In this document: piece by piece, positions 34,702 to 42,596 of the stretch | Position numbering within the stretch: position 1 is the first letter of the stretch | Layout: each line of letters starts with the position of its first letter | NCBI GenBank assembly: GCA_030426465.1 | Contig: JAUHYK010000026.1 | Coordinates: forward strand, 1 to 49,026 | DNA from: Alphaproteobacteria bacterium | GTDB lineage: Bacteria > Pseudomonadota > Alphaproteobacteria > Caulobacterales > Parvularculaceae | Direction of reading: 5' to 3' | DNA: 49,026 bases | The notes under the pieces: generated by a model | Told to the model about the DNA's origin: nothing | What the model saw: only the letters and a program-made list of their open reading frames with translations | The model's database searches: none | Program-made: the position numbers and the translations under genes

Positions 34702-34725
34702 AACGGCGCCCATATGGGCGCCGTT
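34702..34725. terminator. Stem-loop between convergent genes (probable bidirectional terminator)
   Basis: Ten-base perfect arms AACGGCGCCC (34702-34711) and GGGCGCCGTT (34716-34725) around ATAT. There is no long T run on either side, so termination may be partial. It sits between the Rho_N-like gene and the convergent Arg/Asp-rich gene. Confidence 0.5.
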
Positions 34726-34757
34726 CACACAGTCAGACATTTTATTCAGCTTGGATT

Positions 34758-35162
34758 CTAACCGCGAATGTAAATCTTCCGGCCTTCGGCGTAGCGGTAA
34801 TACATGCCGATGCGGCGATCATATTTCACCGGTGGACGCGCCTGATGGCCCCAGGCGTAACCGCGGCCGCGATTATTGGCGCGGCGTAACTCGCGCCTGT
34901 CCGGCTGATAGTAAAAGGCGCGGCTCGGACAAACGGTGATCGCTTCATCACGCCGGTTTTCGCGCCGGTCGTGACGATCTTCGCGCCGGTCGCGGCGGCC
35001 ATAATCGGTTCGATAGTCGCGGCGGTCTTCGATGCGATCGTAACGGTCCTCGACAATATCCGGACAGGCGCGCGGATTGAACTTCCATTCCCCCGCGAAG
35101 GCCTGCGCTCCAAATAAAACAAGCCCTGCGCCAAGGGCGCTCGACACAACTTTCTTCAGCAT
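34758..35162 (-). CDS. Exported Arg/Asp-rich hypothetical protein
   Basis: A 134-residue protein with a signal peptide (residues 1-23, ending QAFA). A short segment with one cysteine (NPRACPDIV) follows, then a ~35-residue run rich in alternating Arg and Asp/Glu (YDRIEDRRDYRTDYGRRDRR and onward). The C-terminal domain is Tyr/Arg-rich (YYQPDRRELRR, KYDRRIGMYYRYAEGRKIYI). AGGAG precedes ATG 35162. Function is unknown; the polyampholyte run suggests an extended, hydrated linker or a nucleic-acid or polysaccharide contact. Confidence 0.7.
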   Translation of the reverse strand: MLKKVVSSALGAGLVLFGAQAFAGEWKFNPRACPDIVEDRYDRIEDRRDYRTDYGRRDRREDRHDRRENRRDEAITVCPSRAFYYQPDRRELRRANNRGRGYAWGHQARPPVKYDRRIGMYYRYAEGRKIYIRG

Positions 35163-35372
35163 GATCTCAACTCCTACTCCCAGAGACTGGAGAGCCCCAA
35201 GCCCGGGCCGTCTCATGACAGGTAAACGCAAACCGGGGTTTTCGCCGTCGGGAGAAGCGGAGGTCTTTCCGGGGTCTTTTCATGGCGAAATTGCGGCGGG
35301 TTTGCCCCGCACGGGCCTTGGGGATAAGCTCTTCCCCCGACGGGCGGCTCCAACCCAATGAGGGGAAAACCA

Positions 35373-36410
35373 ATGCGCATCTTCCTTTTTACGGCGACCT
35401 TCTGCGCGCCTTTTCTCGCAGCGGCGGCGGCGGAAACAACGACGCATGAGAGCATCACAAAGCTCGATATTGAGAATTTCATCGGCACGGTGAAGATCGA
35501 AACGTCGAGCGGCGACGGCGTCAGCCTGGAGCGCATCGATGGCAAGGATTCGAGCTATCCTGTTCATGTCACAACGCGCGACGGCGTTTTGATGATTTCC
35601 AGCGACGAAGACCCTGACGACACCCGCTGGCAACGTGACGTCAACTGGCGCAAACATCACAAAGACGCCTTCCGGGTTTTTCTCGAAGATTATCCGACGC
35701 TGACCCTGCGCGTTCCCGTCGGCGCAGACCTCGACTTCGACAGCGCCGTTATCATGCTGTCGGTCGGCGACACGCGCGGCGATCTTTCCATCAGCGAAGG
35801 CCATGTTGTGGGCGTCGTTGGCGACCTTGCCTCGGCGGATATCTCAATTCACGGCTCCGGCGATCTGAAGGCTGGCGATATTAAGGGCGACTTCACGACG
35901 GCGATCTATGGCTCGGGCGATCTGACCGCAAAGTCAGCCGGCGCGCTCAAGGCGAAAATTCACGGCTCTGGCGATATCGTCATTGGCGATATTGGGGGGC
36001 CCGCTTCGCTCGACATTCACGGTTCAGGCGACATCATTCTTGGCCGCGTCGACGGCGCGCTCGACCTTTCCATTCAAGGCAGCGGAGATGTGGAGACCGG
36101 TGATGTCGAGGACGGCGCCGTGATCAGCATTCGTGGCTCCGGCGACGTTGCGCTTGCCAGCCTTCGCGGCAAGGCCGGCGCCGAGATCAACGGCAGCGGC
36201 GATATCGAGATCAATGGCGGGCGGGCGGAAAATCTGCTGGTCGACATTCGCGGCTCCGGCGGATTTGAGTTTGACGGCGTCGCCGTCAACCCGACTGTAT
36301 ATGCCGGACACAGCGGATCGGTGCACATCGCCCGTTACGAAGGCAAGATCCGCGCGCGCGGCGATGGCGATATCGAAATCAACGGCGTGCAATATGGCGA
36401 TGATGATTAG
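35373..36410 (+). CDS. Exported GIN-domain (DUF2807-like) beta-helix protein
   Basis: A 345-residue protein with a signal peptide (ending FLAAAAA). A short N-terminal beta domain spans about 25-130. A long right-handed beta-helix follows, in which HGSGD, YGSGD, QGSGD, RGSGD and NGSGD recur about every 20 residues from residue 155 to the end. This is the putative adhesin head (GIN) domain pattern. It is likely a periplasmic or surface protein. GAGGGGAAAAC supports ATG 35373. Its substrate or partner is unknown. Confidence 0.85.
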   Translation: MRIFLFTATFCAPFLAAAAAETTTHESITKLDIENFIGTVKIETSSGDGVSLERIDGKDSSYPVHVTTRDGVLMISSDEDPDDTRWQRDVNWRKHHKDAFRVFLEDYPTLTLRVPVGADLDFDSAVIMLSVGDTRGDLSISEGHVVGVVGDLASADISIHGSGDLKAGDIKGDFTTAIYGSGDLTAKSAGALKAKIHGSGDIVIGDIGGPASLDIHGSGDIILGRVDGALDLSIQGSGDVETGDVEDGAVISIRGSGDVALASLRGKAGAEINGSGDIEINGGRAENLLVDIRGSGGFEFDGVAVNPTVYAGHSGSVHIARYEGKIRARGDGDIEINGVQYGDDD

Positions 36411-36717
36411 ATAGATCATCGCAAGGGCCTGAACTTTCACCGCCACAATCTCGCCCTCTTTATTACGGGCGCGCCAAGAACCGTTCGCAGTCGGGCTGCA
36501 GCGGTTAATCTTGCGCGGATGCGGGCCGGCGGACAGCAGCCAGTAAGAGGCTGAAATCACAGCGTCTTTCGCCCAACAGCGCGACGATGGGCGACACCGG
36601 CGCGGGTCCCTTGGTTAAACGCCGCCGTAAATTTTTATCCAAAGTTTTGCAGTCTTTTTAGGCTCGACCGGCAAAGTTGTAACCGTCGCCCGCCACACCA
36701 GCCACGGGAATATCCTG
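36411..36717. other. 307-base spacer, no supported gene
   Basis: The spacer lies between the GIN protein and the response regulator. A coding-looking minus-strand stretch at 36420-36560 continues antisense through the GIN gene, so it is not counted as a gene. The last ~100 bases, which include an AT-rich patch around 36630-36660, are the likely promoter of the response regulator. Confidence 0.4.
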
Positions 36718-37185
36718 ATGTCCGACGTTAATGTTCCGGCCGCTGACCAATCCTCGCAGGGCGAACCCGCCAAAGCGCCAACGATCCTTATCGCTGAAGA
36801 CAATGACGTAAACCTGAAAGTGCTTGAGCACTATCTTGCGAATTTCGAATGCCGGGCGATTGTCGCCAAAAACGGCAAGGACGCTGTCAGGCTGTTCTAT
36901 CGAAACGATGTCGACCTGGTCCTGATGGATATCATGATGCCGATCATGGACGGGCTCGAAGCCACGCGAAAAATCAGAACGCTTGAAAGAAAGCGCGGTG
37001 AAAAGCGCACACCCATCGTCGCCATCACCGCGCATATCAGACCCGCCGACCAGCATGTGTGTATCGACGCCGGTATGAATGACTATCTTTCAAAACCGCT
37101 GAAGAAAAACGACCTGACCCACCGCATGAAGATCTGGGCGCCGCACCTTCATGAAAACACGCCAGGCGAACCCGCGTCCGCCTGA
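36718..37185 (+). CDS. Single-domain response regulator (receiver only)
   Basis: A 155-residue protein made of one receiver domain and short tails. The acid pair is E27-D28 (LIAEDNDVN), the phosphoacceptor D71 (LMDIMMPIMDG), the switch T104 and the lysine K126 (YLSKPL). The DNxxN sequence and DIMMP motif resemble receivers of hybrid histidine kinases. With no output domain it must act by protein contact. No kinase is nearby, so its partner is unlinked. Confidence 0.93.
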   Translation: MSDVNVPAADQSSQGEPAKAPTILIAEDNDVNLKVLEHYLANFECRAIVAKNGKDAVRLFYRNDVDLVLMDIMMPIMDGLEATRKIRTLERKRGEKRTPIVAITAHIRPADQHVCIDAGMNDYLSKPLKKNDLTHRMKIWAPHLHENTPGEPASA

Positions 37186-37208
37186 CATTTGTTCTTGCTG
37201 AAAACGCG

Positions 37209-38519
37209 TTAGTTCTGATTGAACAAGGCGAGGGCCGACAAAGTCATCGCCTCCACCGCTGTCTTGATCGCGGGTTCCGGCTGGATGATAAAAAATGGCG
37301 AGTGATGTGAGGGCGCATTGTCCACATCCTTTTCAGGCGTGCCGCCCACATCAAAATAAACGCCTTTAACGCCGGTCTCTGGCGTGACGAAATAGGCGAA
37401 ATCTTCCGCCCCCATGCCGGTGCGGGGCTGCTCATAAAGAACGCCCTCGCCCATCCCCGCGGTGATCGCGTCACGGACGATTTGCGCCGTCGCTGCGTCA
37501 TTGATCGTCGGCGGCGTCGTTTCGGTTTCCGAGCGGATCACCTCAGGCATCAATTTCTTCGGCACACCGAGCGAGATCGCGACACCTTCCGCAACACGGT
37601 CGATAGCGTCCAGTAATTGCATACGCACTTCCGGGTCGTCGGACCGAACCGTCAGCTGCATATGCACTTCATCACCGATGATATTGTGCTTGGTCCCGCC
37701 ATGGATTGAACCCACCGTAATCACGCCAGCGTCTAGCGGCGCGATCGAACGCGAAACAACCGATTGCAGCGACACGACAATTTGCGACGCGACCAGCACC
37801 GGATCGACGCCCTTATGGGGCGAGGCGCCATGAGCGCCGACGCCATGCACGATAATGTCGACGCTGTCGGAGCTTGATCCCGTAATGCCGAGCGGCGCTT
37901 CAATCCGGCCCGCAGGTGTGCCGGAAGAGACATGAAAAGCCAGCGCATAATCAGGTTTTGGAAAGCGCTTATAAAGCCCGTCCGCCATCATCTCGCGGGC
38001 GCCGGAAATGCGTTCTTCCGCCGGCTGGCCAATCAGCACCAGCGTGCCCGACCATTGGTCCTTACGCGCCGCCATCTGGCGCGCGGTTCCGACAAGGCCA
38101 GTGACATGGGTGTCGTGACCGCAGGCGTGCATCACCGGTTTGACGATCCCGTCGATGTCTTCCTGCGTCGCTGTGGATTTATAGGGAAGGTCGTTGTCTT
38201 CTTTCACCGGCAGGCCGTCCATGTCGGCGCGGATCATGACGGTCGGCCCGTCGCCATTCTCCATCACCGCGACAACGCCCGTGCCGCCAACGCCTTCGGT
38301 CACGTCAAAGCCAAGCGCGCGGATTTCATCGGCCAGACGTTTCGCGGTCTTGAACTCGCGATGGGACAGCTCCGGATTTTGATGAAACCACTGGAACAGC
38401 GCCTCAAGATTGGCGTCATAATCAGCGGCGACATCTGCTTTCAGATCCGATTGCGCGGCGACAGGCGAGACGATGAGAAGCGCAGCAATGGCGGCGCAGG
38501 CCGAAAGGCGGTGTTTCAT
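37209..38519 (-). CDS. Exported M20-family amidohydrolase
   Basis: A 436-residue protein with a signal peptide (residues 1-22, ending PVAAQ). The metal site includes HACGHDTHVTG, a GQPAEE glutamate pair and a later catalytic His region, and a lid or dimerisation domain sits in the middle. The PELSHREF start and MIRADMDGLPV are typical of the IAA-Leu/hippurate hydrolase (AmhX/HipO) branch. It probably removes an acyl or amino acid group from an amide in the periplasm. Confidence 0.9.
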   Translation of the reverse strand: MKHRLSACAAIAALLIVSPVAAQSDLKADVAADYDANLEALFQWFHQNPELSHREFKTAKRLADEIRALGFDVTEGVGGTGVVAVMENGDGPTVMIRADMDGLPVKEDNDLPYKSTATQEDIDGIVKPVMHACGHDTHVTGLVGTARQMAARKDQWSGTLVLIGQPAEERISGAREMMADGLYKRFPKPDYALAFHVSSGTPAGRIEAPLGITGSSSDSVDIIVHGVGAHGASPHKGVDPVLVASQIVVSLQSVVSRSIAPLDAGVITVGSIHGGTKHNIIGDEVHMQLTVRSDDPEVRMQLLDAIDRVAEGVAISLGVPKKLMPEVIRSETETTPPTINDAATAQIVRDAITAGMGEGVLYEQPRTGMGAEDFAYFVTPETGVKGVYFDVGGTPEKDVDNAPSHHSPFFIIQPEPAIKTAVEAMTLSALALFNQN

Positions 38520-38608
38520 GAATGGCTCCCGTGATGTTCAAGGGAGCAGTAAACACGAATTGGCGCCGGTTGTCAGACCAAACAGGAAAGTTAGTGCGGG
38601 CAGGAAAC

Positions 38609-39760
38609 TTACGCCGCAGAAAAGCTCACCATCTTGCGACGCTCGGTGCACCACAGCGCCAAACGGGCGCAGCGAATGGAATCGCGAATGGTCATCACCG
38701 GGAGCGCCAGCAAATCCTCACTCGCGCGGTAGCATTCCATCAGCCGGTAATTGGGGATGCGGGACGCCAGATGGTGGATATGGTGCAGGCCGATATTGCC
38801 GGAAAACCAGCGCAGCGGCGTCGGCAGCTTGTAGTGAGAGGAGCCGAAAATCGCCGCCTCCGCGTAATTCCATTCCGGGCGGCTCGCCCAATAGGTGTCT
38901 TCATATTGATGCTGCACGAAGAACAGCCATGTCCCCGCCCAGGCGGCGACCGTGACGACAGGCAGCACAACCAGCGCCAGCGTTCCGAACCCGAGCCATA
39001 CGCCAAGCCCGCCATAAACCACGGCGAGCGCGAGGTTGAGCGTCGCCACCGAACGCCAGATCTGGCGCAGCTTCATGCCGTGATAGATTTCCGCAAACGG
39101 CATCGGCCCGGCCAGGGGAAAGCGTTGCAGGATGAAAAAATACAGCGGCGCGCCAATGACGATCATCACGACCGGATGGCGATAGACCCGGTACATGATC
39201 CGCTTCCCGGGGCTGAGGGCGCGATATTCCGCAACGGTCAGCGTGTCGACGCCGCCGACGCCGCGCCGGTCGAGATCGCCCGAACTGGCGTGGTGACGGT
39301 TGTGAGCGTCGCGCCAGAACCCATAAGGCGTGAAGGTCAGAATGCTGATTAAAAACCCCAGAGCATGATTGGCGCGCTTGTTCTTGAAATAGCTGCCATG
39401 ACCGCAATCATGCTGGATGGTGAAGAGCTTGACGAGCAACAGCCCCGCGACCGGCGACAACAAAACCGCCAGAGGCCAGTAGCCGGTTTTGACCAGCATG
39501 ATCAGCCCCGCTGTCGCCCCAAAATAAAGCGCCAGCGACAAGGCCGCCTGACCGATGGAGCGGCGCAGATCGACCGTCTGGAACTCGGCGCAATGGGAAA
39601 CGATACGGCGAAGAATTTCGGCCCGGACATCCGCAGCGGCGTGAGCCGCCCCTTGCGAGAGATTGTGGGCCGCGTGATCGGCAGCCTCCTGAAATTTTGC
39701 GAAATTCCGGGAGACGGCGGCAGGAAGTGTATTTGGCATGAAACGCAGAGTACTCGTCAT
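38609..39760 (-). CDS. Membrane fatty acid desaturase (omega-6/Delta-12-like)
   Basis: A 383-residue integral membrane diiron enzyme with all three histidine boxes: HDCGH (box 1), HNRHH (box 2) and HHIHH (box 3). Four hydrophobic segments lie between and after them. It inserts a cis double bond in an acyl chain, in the membrane. The position of the bond cannot be told from sequence. Start ATG 39760 or 39739 are both possible. It lies beside the RHH-like regulator and SRPBCC genes on the other strand. Confidence 0.9.
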   Translation of the reverse strand: MTSTLRFMPNTLPAAVSRNFAKFQEAADHAAHNLSQGAAHAAADVRAEILRRIVSHCAEFQTVDLRRSIGQAALSLALYFGATAGLIMLVKTGYWPLAVLLSPVAGLLLVKLFTIQHDCGHGSYFKNKRANHALGFLISILTFTPYGFWRDAHNRHHASSGDLDRRGVGGVDTLTVAEYRALSPGKRIMYRVYRHPVVMIVIGAPLYFFILQRFPLAGPMPFAEIYHGMKLRQIWRSVATLNLALAVVYGGLGVWLGFGTLALVVLPVVTVAAWAGTWLFFVQHQYEDTYWASRPEWNYAEAAIFGSSHYKLPTPLRWFSGNIGLHHIHHLASRIPNYRLMECYRASEDLLALPVMTIRDSIRCARLALWCTERRKMVSFSAA

Positions 39761-39901
39761 TTACGCCGGTTCGGTAAATCCGGCTGGCGGGTTTCCAATT
39801 CGATTTTTAGGCCCTGCTTAACCAGTTTCTCGCGCAAAGGGAAATCGCGGCGCGTCACAAAGACGGCGCCTGGTGTCCGCCATGCGGGCTTGCATCCATA
39901 T

Positions 39902-39917
39902 TGGTACCATGGTACCA
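39902..39917. promoter_or_regulatory. Perfect 16-bp palindrome before the RHH-like gene (candidate operator)
   Basis: TGGTACCATGGTACCA is its own reverse complement and ends six bases before the ATG at 39924. TTGCAT at 39891-39896 with TACCAT 17 bases later could be its promoter, which would start transcription at or near the ATG. Confidence 0.55.
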
Positions 39918-39923
39918 TTATGG

Positions 39924-40178
39924 ATGACCGAAAACCGCAAAACCATCACTCGCGTTCAGACTGGAGTGCGTATCGAAAAGCGCATCCTGAAAACGCTGAA
40001 AATTATAGCCGCGCACAAGGAGTTAAGCCTCGGCGATCTTCTTGAAGGGATCGTGTTGCACGCCTTCGAGGGCAAGCCGGCCTTCGGCGACGAGCCCTTG
40101 AAGCAGATCGCCGAGGCGAAGAAATCCACCGGCCTCGATCTGACGGCTGATGACAGCCATTTGCTTGATGAGAAATAG
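39924..40178 (+). CDS. Small ribbon-helix-helix-like regulator
   Basis: An 84-residue protein beginning MTENRKTITRVQTGVRIEKR. A likely beta-strand (TRVQTGVRI) precedes two helices (KRILKTLKIIAAHKEL, SLGDLLEGIVLHAFEG), the layout of ribbon-helix-helix DNA-binding proteins. A perfect palindrome sits at its very 5' end, fitting autoregulation. The SRPBCC gene starts three bases after the stop, so they form one unit. There is no clear ribosome site; the message may be leaderless. The family is inferred, not matched. Confidence 0.65.
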   Translation: MTENRKTITRVQTGVRIEKRILKTLKIIAAHKELSLGDLLEGIVLHAFEGKPAFGDEPLKQIAEAKKSTGLDLTADDSHLLDEK

Positions 40179-40180
40179 CC

Positions 40181-40684
40181 ATGACCGCATCTCCCTTTGA
40201 CGCCGCCATCGCTGTGGAAAAACCCTATCGCCGCAAACGCACCGCCAGTTTTGAGATCGCCGCTGAACCCGGCGCCGTCTTCGCCATGATGTGCCCGGTG
40301 CGCGAATATGAATGGGAGCCGGGATGGATCACCAATCTCATCCTCTCCGCATCGGGCCTGGTGGAGCAAGGCTGCATCTTCACGACGCCCGCCAGCGCCT
40401 CCATCGCCAGCAATGACGACAGCGCCGAGGCGATCTGGGTGACGCCGTTCCATGACCCGCAGACGCGCCGCCTCACCATGATCAAGGTGACGCCGAAAGA
40501 ATGCGTAACCCGCCTCGACATCGCCGTAGATGAAACAAATGGCGGCGCGACTGTGACCGCGAGCTATGAGCATACGGCCCTGTCGCAGAAAGGACGCATC
40601 ATCGTCGATGAGCATACGGAACAGTCCTATTCCGCACTGATGAACGGCTGGCGCGATGCGCTGAGCGCCCGCCTCGCCGCTTAG
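40181..40684 (+). CDS. SRPBCC-family (START-like) protein
   Basis: A 167-residue helix-grip protein with the N-terminal strand pattern (KRTASFEIAAEPGAVFAMMC) and the long C-terminal helix (EHTEQSYSALMNGWRDALSARL) of the SRPBCC fold, which binds hydrophobic ligands in a cavity. The ligand is unknown. It is co-transcribed with the RHH-like regulator, and its end overlaps the convergent dienelactone hydrolase stop by four bases. Confidence 0.75.
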   Translation: MTASPFDAAIAVEKPYRRKRTASFEIAAEPGAVFAMMCPVREYEWEPGWITNLILSASGLVEQGCIFTTPASASIASNDDSAEAIWVTPFHDPQTRRLTMIKVTPKECVTRLDIAVDETNGGATVTASYEHTALSQKGRIIVDEHTEQSYSALMNGWRDALSARLAA

Positions 40685-41496
40685 GTTTTCAACCGGCGTT
40701 CGAAAAATCCGAGAATTTCATCGCGCGCCGCAAGCGTCGGCGAGCCGGCCTCATCGCGCAGATGCACGGTGACAACGCTGTGGGGCGTCGGGACATGTTC
40801 AGCGAAGAAGGGCGGCAGGCCGTCCTTCTTCGCGGCGCTGTCGGGCAGAACCCGCCCGATAAAACGTTCGCCTAAAGCCTTTTCATAAGCTGCGAACCGC
40901 GCGGCCTGGCAAAATTTGTCGCCTTCAAAACGAAACCCCATGACGGTGAGATCGTCCTTGTCGAGCCGCGCGCGCACCGCCGCCAGTTCGTCAGGCGGAC
41001 TTTCGACGCTAGCCGGATCATCAAGAGGCAAGGAGGGCTGCGACAGGACCGGCGCCAGCATGGCGGGTTCAAGCATCATCGACAGGGCGAAATTGCCGGT
41101 GAAACACATGCCGATGGCGCCCACTCCCGGCCCCCCGCATTCTTTATGCGCAAGGCGGGCCAGCGCGCGCAGCCACTGCGTCACCGGGCTCGACCCATTG
41201 CCGGCTAAGGCGCGAAACTCAGCACTCATGCACGCATGTCTGAACACCGCCGCCCCTTCCTCCGCAGACGGAACAACGCCGTCCCGACCAAACAGCGAAG
41301 GCATGTAGACAGAGAATCCGGCGTCGCAGACCCAGCGCGCAAAGCGCGCCACATGAGGACTGATCCCCGGCATCTCGGTCATGACGATGACCGCAGGGCC
41401 CGTTCCGCACACATACACCCGCTTTTCGACGCCATCGAGTTTGATGGCGCGCGCCTCGAAATCGTCGAGCGGATCGTCCTGCAATTGGCTTCCCAT
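40681..41496 (-). CDS. Dienelactone hydrolase-family protein
   Basis: A 271-residue alpha/beta hydrolase with the nucleophile elbow GMCFTGNFAL (cysteine nucleophile, as in dienelactone hydrolase) and the N-terminal MTEMPGISPHVARFARWV. A C-terminal His context HSVVTVHLRDEAG is also present. The substrate is not known. ATG 41496 follows AGGGGCGC; an open frame upstream to 41670 overlaps the divergent regulator and is not used. It is divergent from an HxlR regulator, its probable controller. Confidence 0.85.
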   Translation of the reverse strand: MGSQLQDDPLDDFEARAIKLDGVEKRVYVCGTGPAVIVMTEMPGISPHVARFARWVCDAGFSVYMPSLFGRDGVVPSAEEGAAVFRHACMSAEFRALAGNGSSPVTQWLRALARLAHKECGGPGVGAIGMCFTGNFALSMMLEPAMLAPVLSQPSLPLDDPASVESPPDELAAVRARLDKDDLTVMGFRFEGDKFCQAARFAAYEKALGERFIGRVLPDSAAKKDGLPPFFAEHVPTPHSVVTVHLRDEAGSPTLAARDEILGFFERRLKT

Positions 41497-41503
41497 CGTT
41501 GCG

Positions 41504-41532
41504 CCCCTGATATTGAATTTTGAACTCAGGGG
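41504..41532. promoter_or_regulatory. Inverted repeat in the hydrolase/HxlR divergent spacer (candidate operator)
   Basis: CCCCTGA (41504-41510) and TCAGGGG (41526-41532) are 15 bases apart in the 58-base spacer between the two divergent starts. The centre is near 41518. Position suggests a site for the HxlR protein controlling both genes. Confidence 0.5.
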
Positions 41533-41554
41533 GTTTTGCGTTAGCTGATACCGA

Positions 41555-42034
41555 ATGTCAAACTCAGCTTCTACAGACGCCTCCATCCGCCGCCGCGCGC
41601 TTGTTCCCAAAGACGCCTGCCCTATGGCCATGGCCGCTGAAATTCTCGGCGACCGCTGGACGCTTCTCATTCTCAGAGAGGCGTTTTACGGCGTGCAGCG
41701 ATATGACGACATGCGCGCTGACCTTGGCGCGCCGCGCTCCACGCTCACTGACCGGCTCGCAAAGCTTGTGGAGATGGGCCTTCTGGAGCGGCGCCCCTAT
41801 CAGGAGCCCGGCGAGCGCGCCCGCGAGGCCTATGGTTTGAGCGCAGCGGGCCGGGACCTCGCCGTCACTTTTATGGCGCTGACCCAATGGGGTGAAGCGC
41901 ATGCGCTCAAAGGCCCGGCGCCAGTCGACGTCATCGACCGCAAAACCGGCCGGCCCTTGCGTGTCGCGCTGGTCGACGAAAAGGGGCGGCCCGCGAAAAT
42001 CGAAAACGCCGTGCTGGCGCCGAAAGCGCGATAA
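41555..42034 (+). CDS. HxlR-family winged-helix regulator
   Basis: A 159-residue regulator with the family core CPMAMAAEILGDRWTLLILR, FYGVQRYDDMRADLG, and STLTDRLAKLVEMGLLERRPYQ. A C-terminal extension of about 50 residues (PVDVIDRKTGRPLRVALVD) may bind an effector, since plain HxlR proteins end sooner. The divergent dienelactone hydrolase is the likely target. Confidence 0.9.
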   Translation: MSNSASTDASIRRRALVPKDACPMAMAAEILGDRWTLLILREAFYGVQRYDDMRADLGAPRSTLTDRLAKLVEMGLLERRPYQEPGERAREAYGLSAAGRDLAVTFMALTQWGEAHALKGPAPVDVIDRKTGRPLRVALVDEKGRPAKIENAVLAPKAR

Positions 42035-42077
42035 CGCCATGATTGATGTTCAACTGAAATAGAACCGGGAGAAAGCA

Positions 42078-42539
42078 ATGGACATGAGCGCGGATGACTG
42101 GGCGCGCGCCTATCAGCTCATCAATGCGCTGGTCGTGCCCGGCTGGGCGCTGCTGATCTTTCTGCCGCGCTCGCAACTCACATCCGTGCTGGTTCATTCG
42201 ATGGTCTATCCGGCGCTGATGGGGACGATTTATGTTGCGGCCCTTGGCGCAGGGATTTTTCTAGGACAGTCCGCAGACGGCGCCGGCTTTTCCTCAATCG
42301 ACGGCGTCGCCGCGATCTTCGATCATCCGAACGGGATCATCATCGGCTGGACGCATTATCTCGTCTTCGATCTTTTTGTGGGCGCATGGATCGGGCGCGA
42401 CGCCATCCGCCGCAACCTCCCCCATCTCATGGTCATTCCCTGCCTGTTGGGCACGTTCATGTTCGGGCCTGTGGGCCTTCTCGGTTATCTTTTGCTGCGG
42501 TTTGTGTTGCGCAAAAAATTCTCGCTGCGCGAAGACTAG
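42078..42539 (+). CDS. ABA4-like family membrane protein
   Basis: A 153-residue protein with four hydrophobic segments. The conserved region GWTHYLVFDLFVGAWIGRDA and later FMFGPVGLLGYLLLRF match the ABA4-like (DUF4281) family named after the plant neoxanthin-formation protein. The bacterial role is not established. GGGAGAAAGC precedes ATG 42078. It is followed by an O-methyltransferase gene 57 bases on, probably one operon. Confidence 0.7.
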   Translation: MDMSADDWARAYQLINALVVPGWALLIFLPRSQLTSVLVHSMVYPALMGTIYVAALGAGIFLGQSADGAGFSSIDGVAAIFDHPNGIIIGWTHYLVFDLFVGAWIGRDAIRRNLPHLMVIPCLLGTFMFGPVGLLGYLLLRFVLRKKFSLRED

Positions 42540-42596
42540 GCGGACAGATTGCGGCGGGCCCCGCCCGAACCGCAACATAATTGGGGAGGGACCGTA

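Noticed and set aside
36024-36560. Minus-strand reading frame opposite the GIN protein gene
   Set aside because: Its first ~50 codons look coding, but it continues antisense through the GSGD repeats and begins with GTG without a ribosome site. The plus-strand protein is far better supported.
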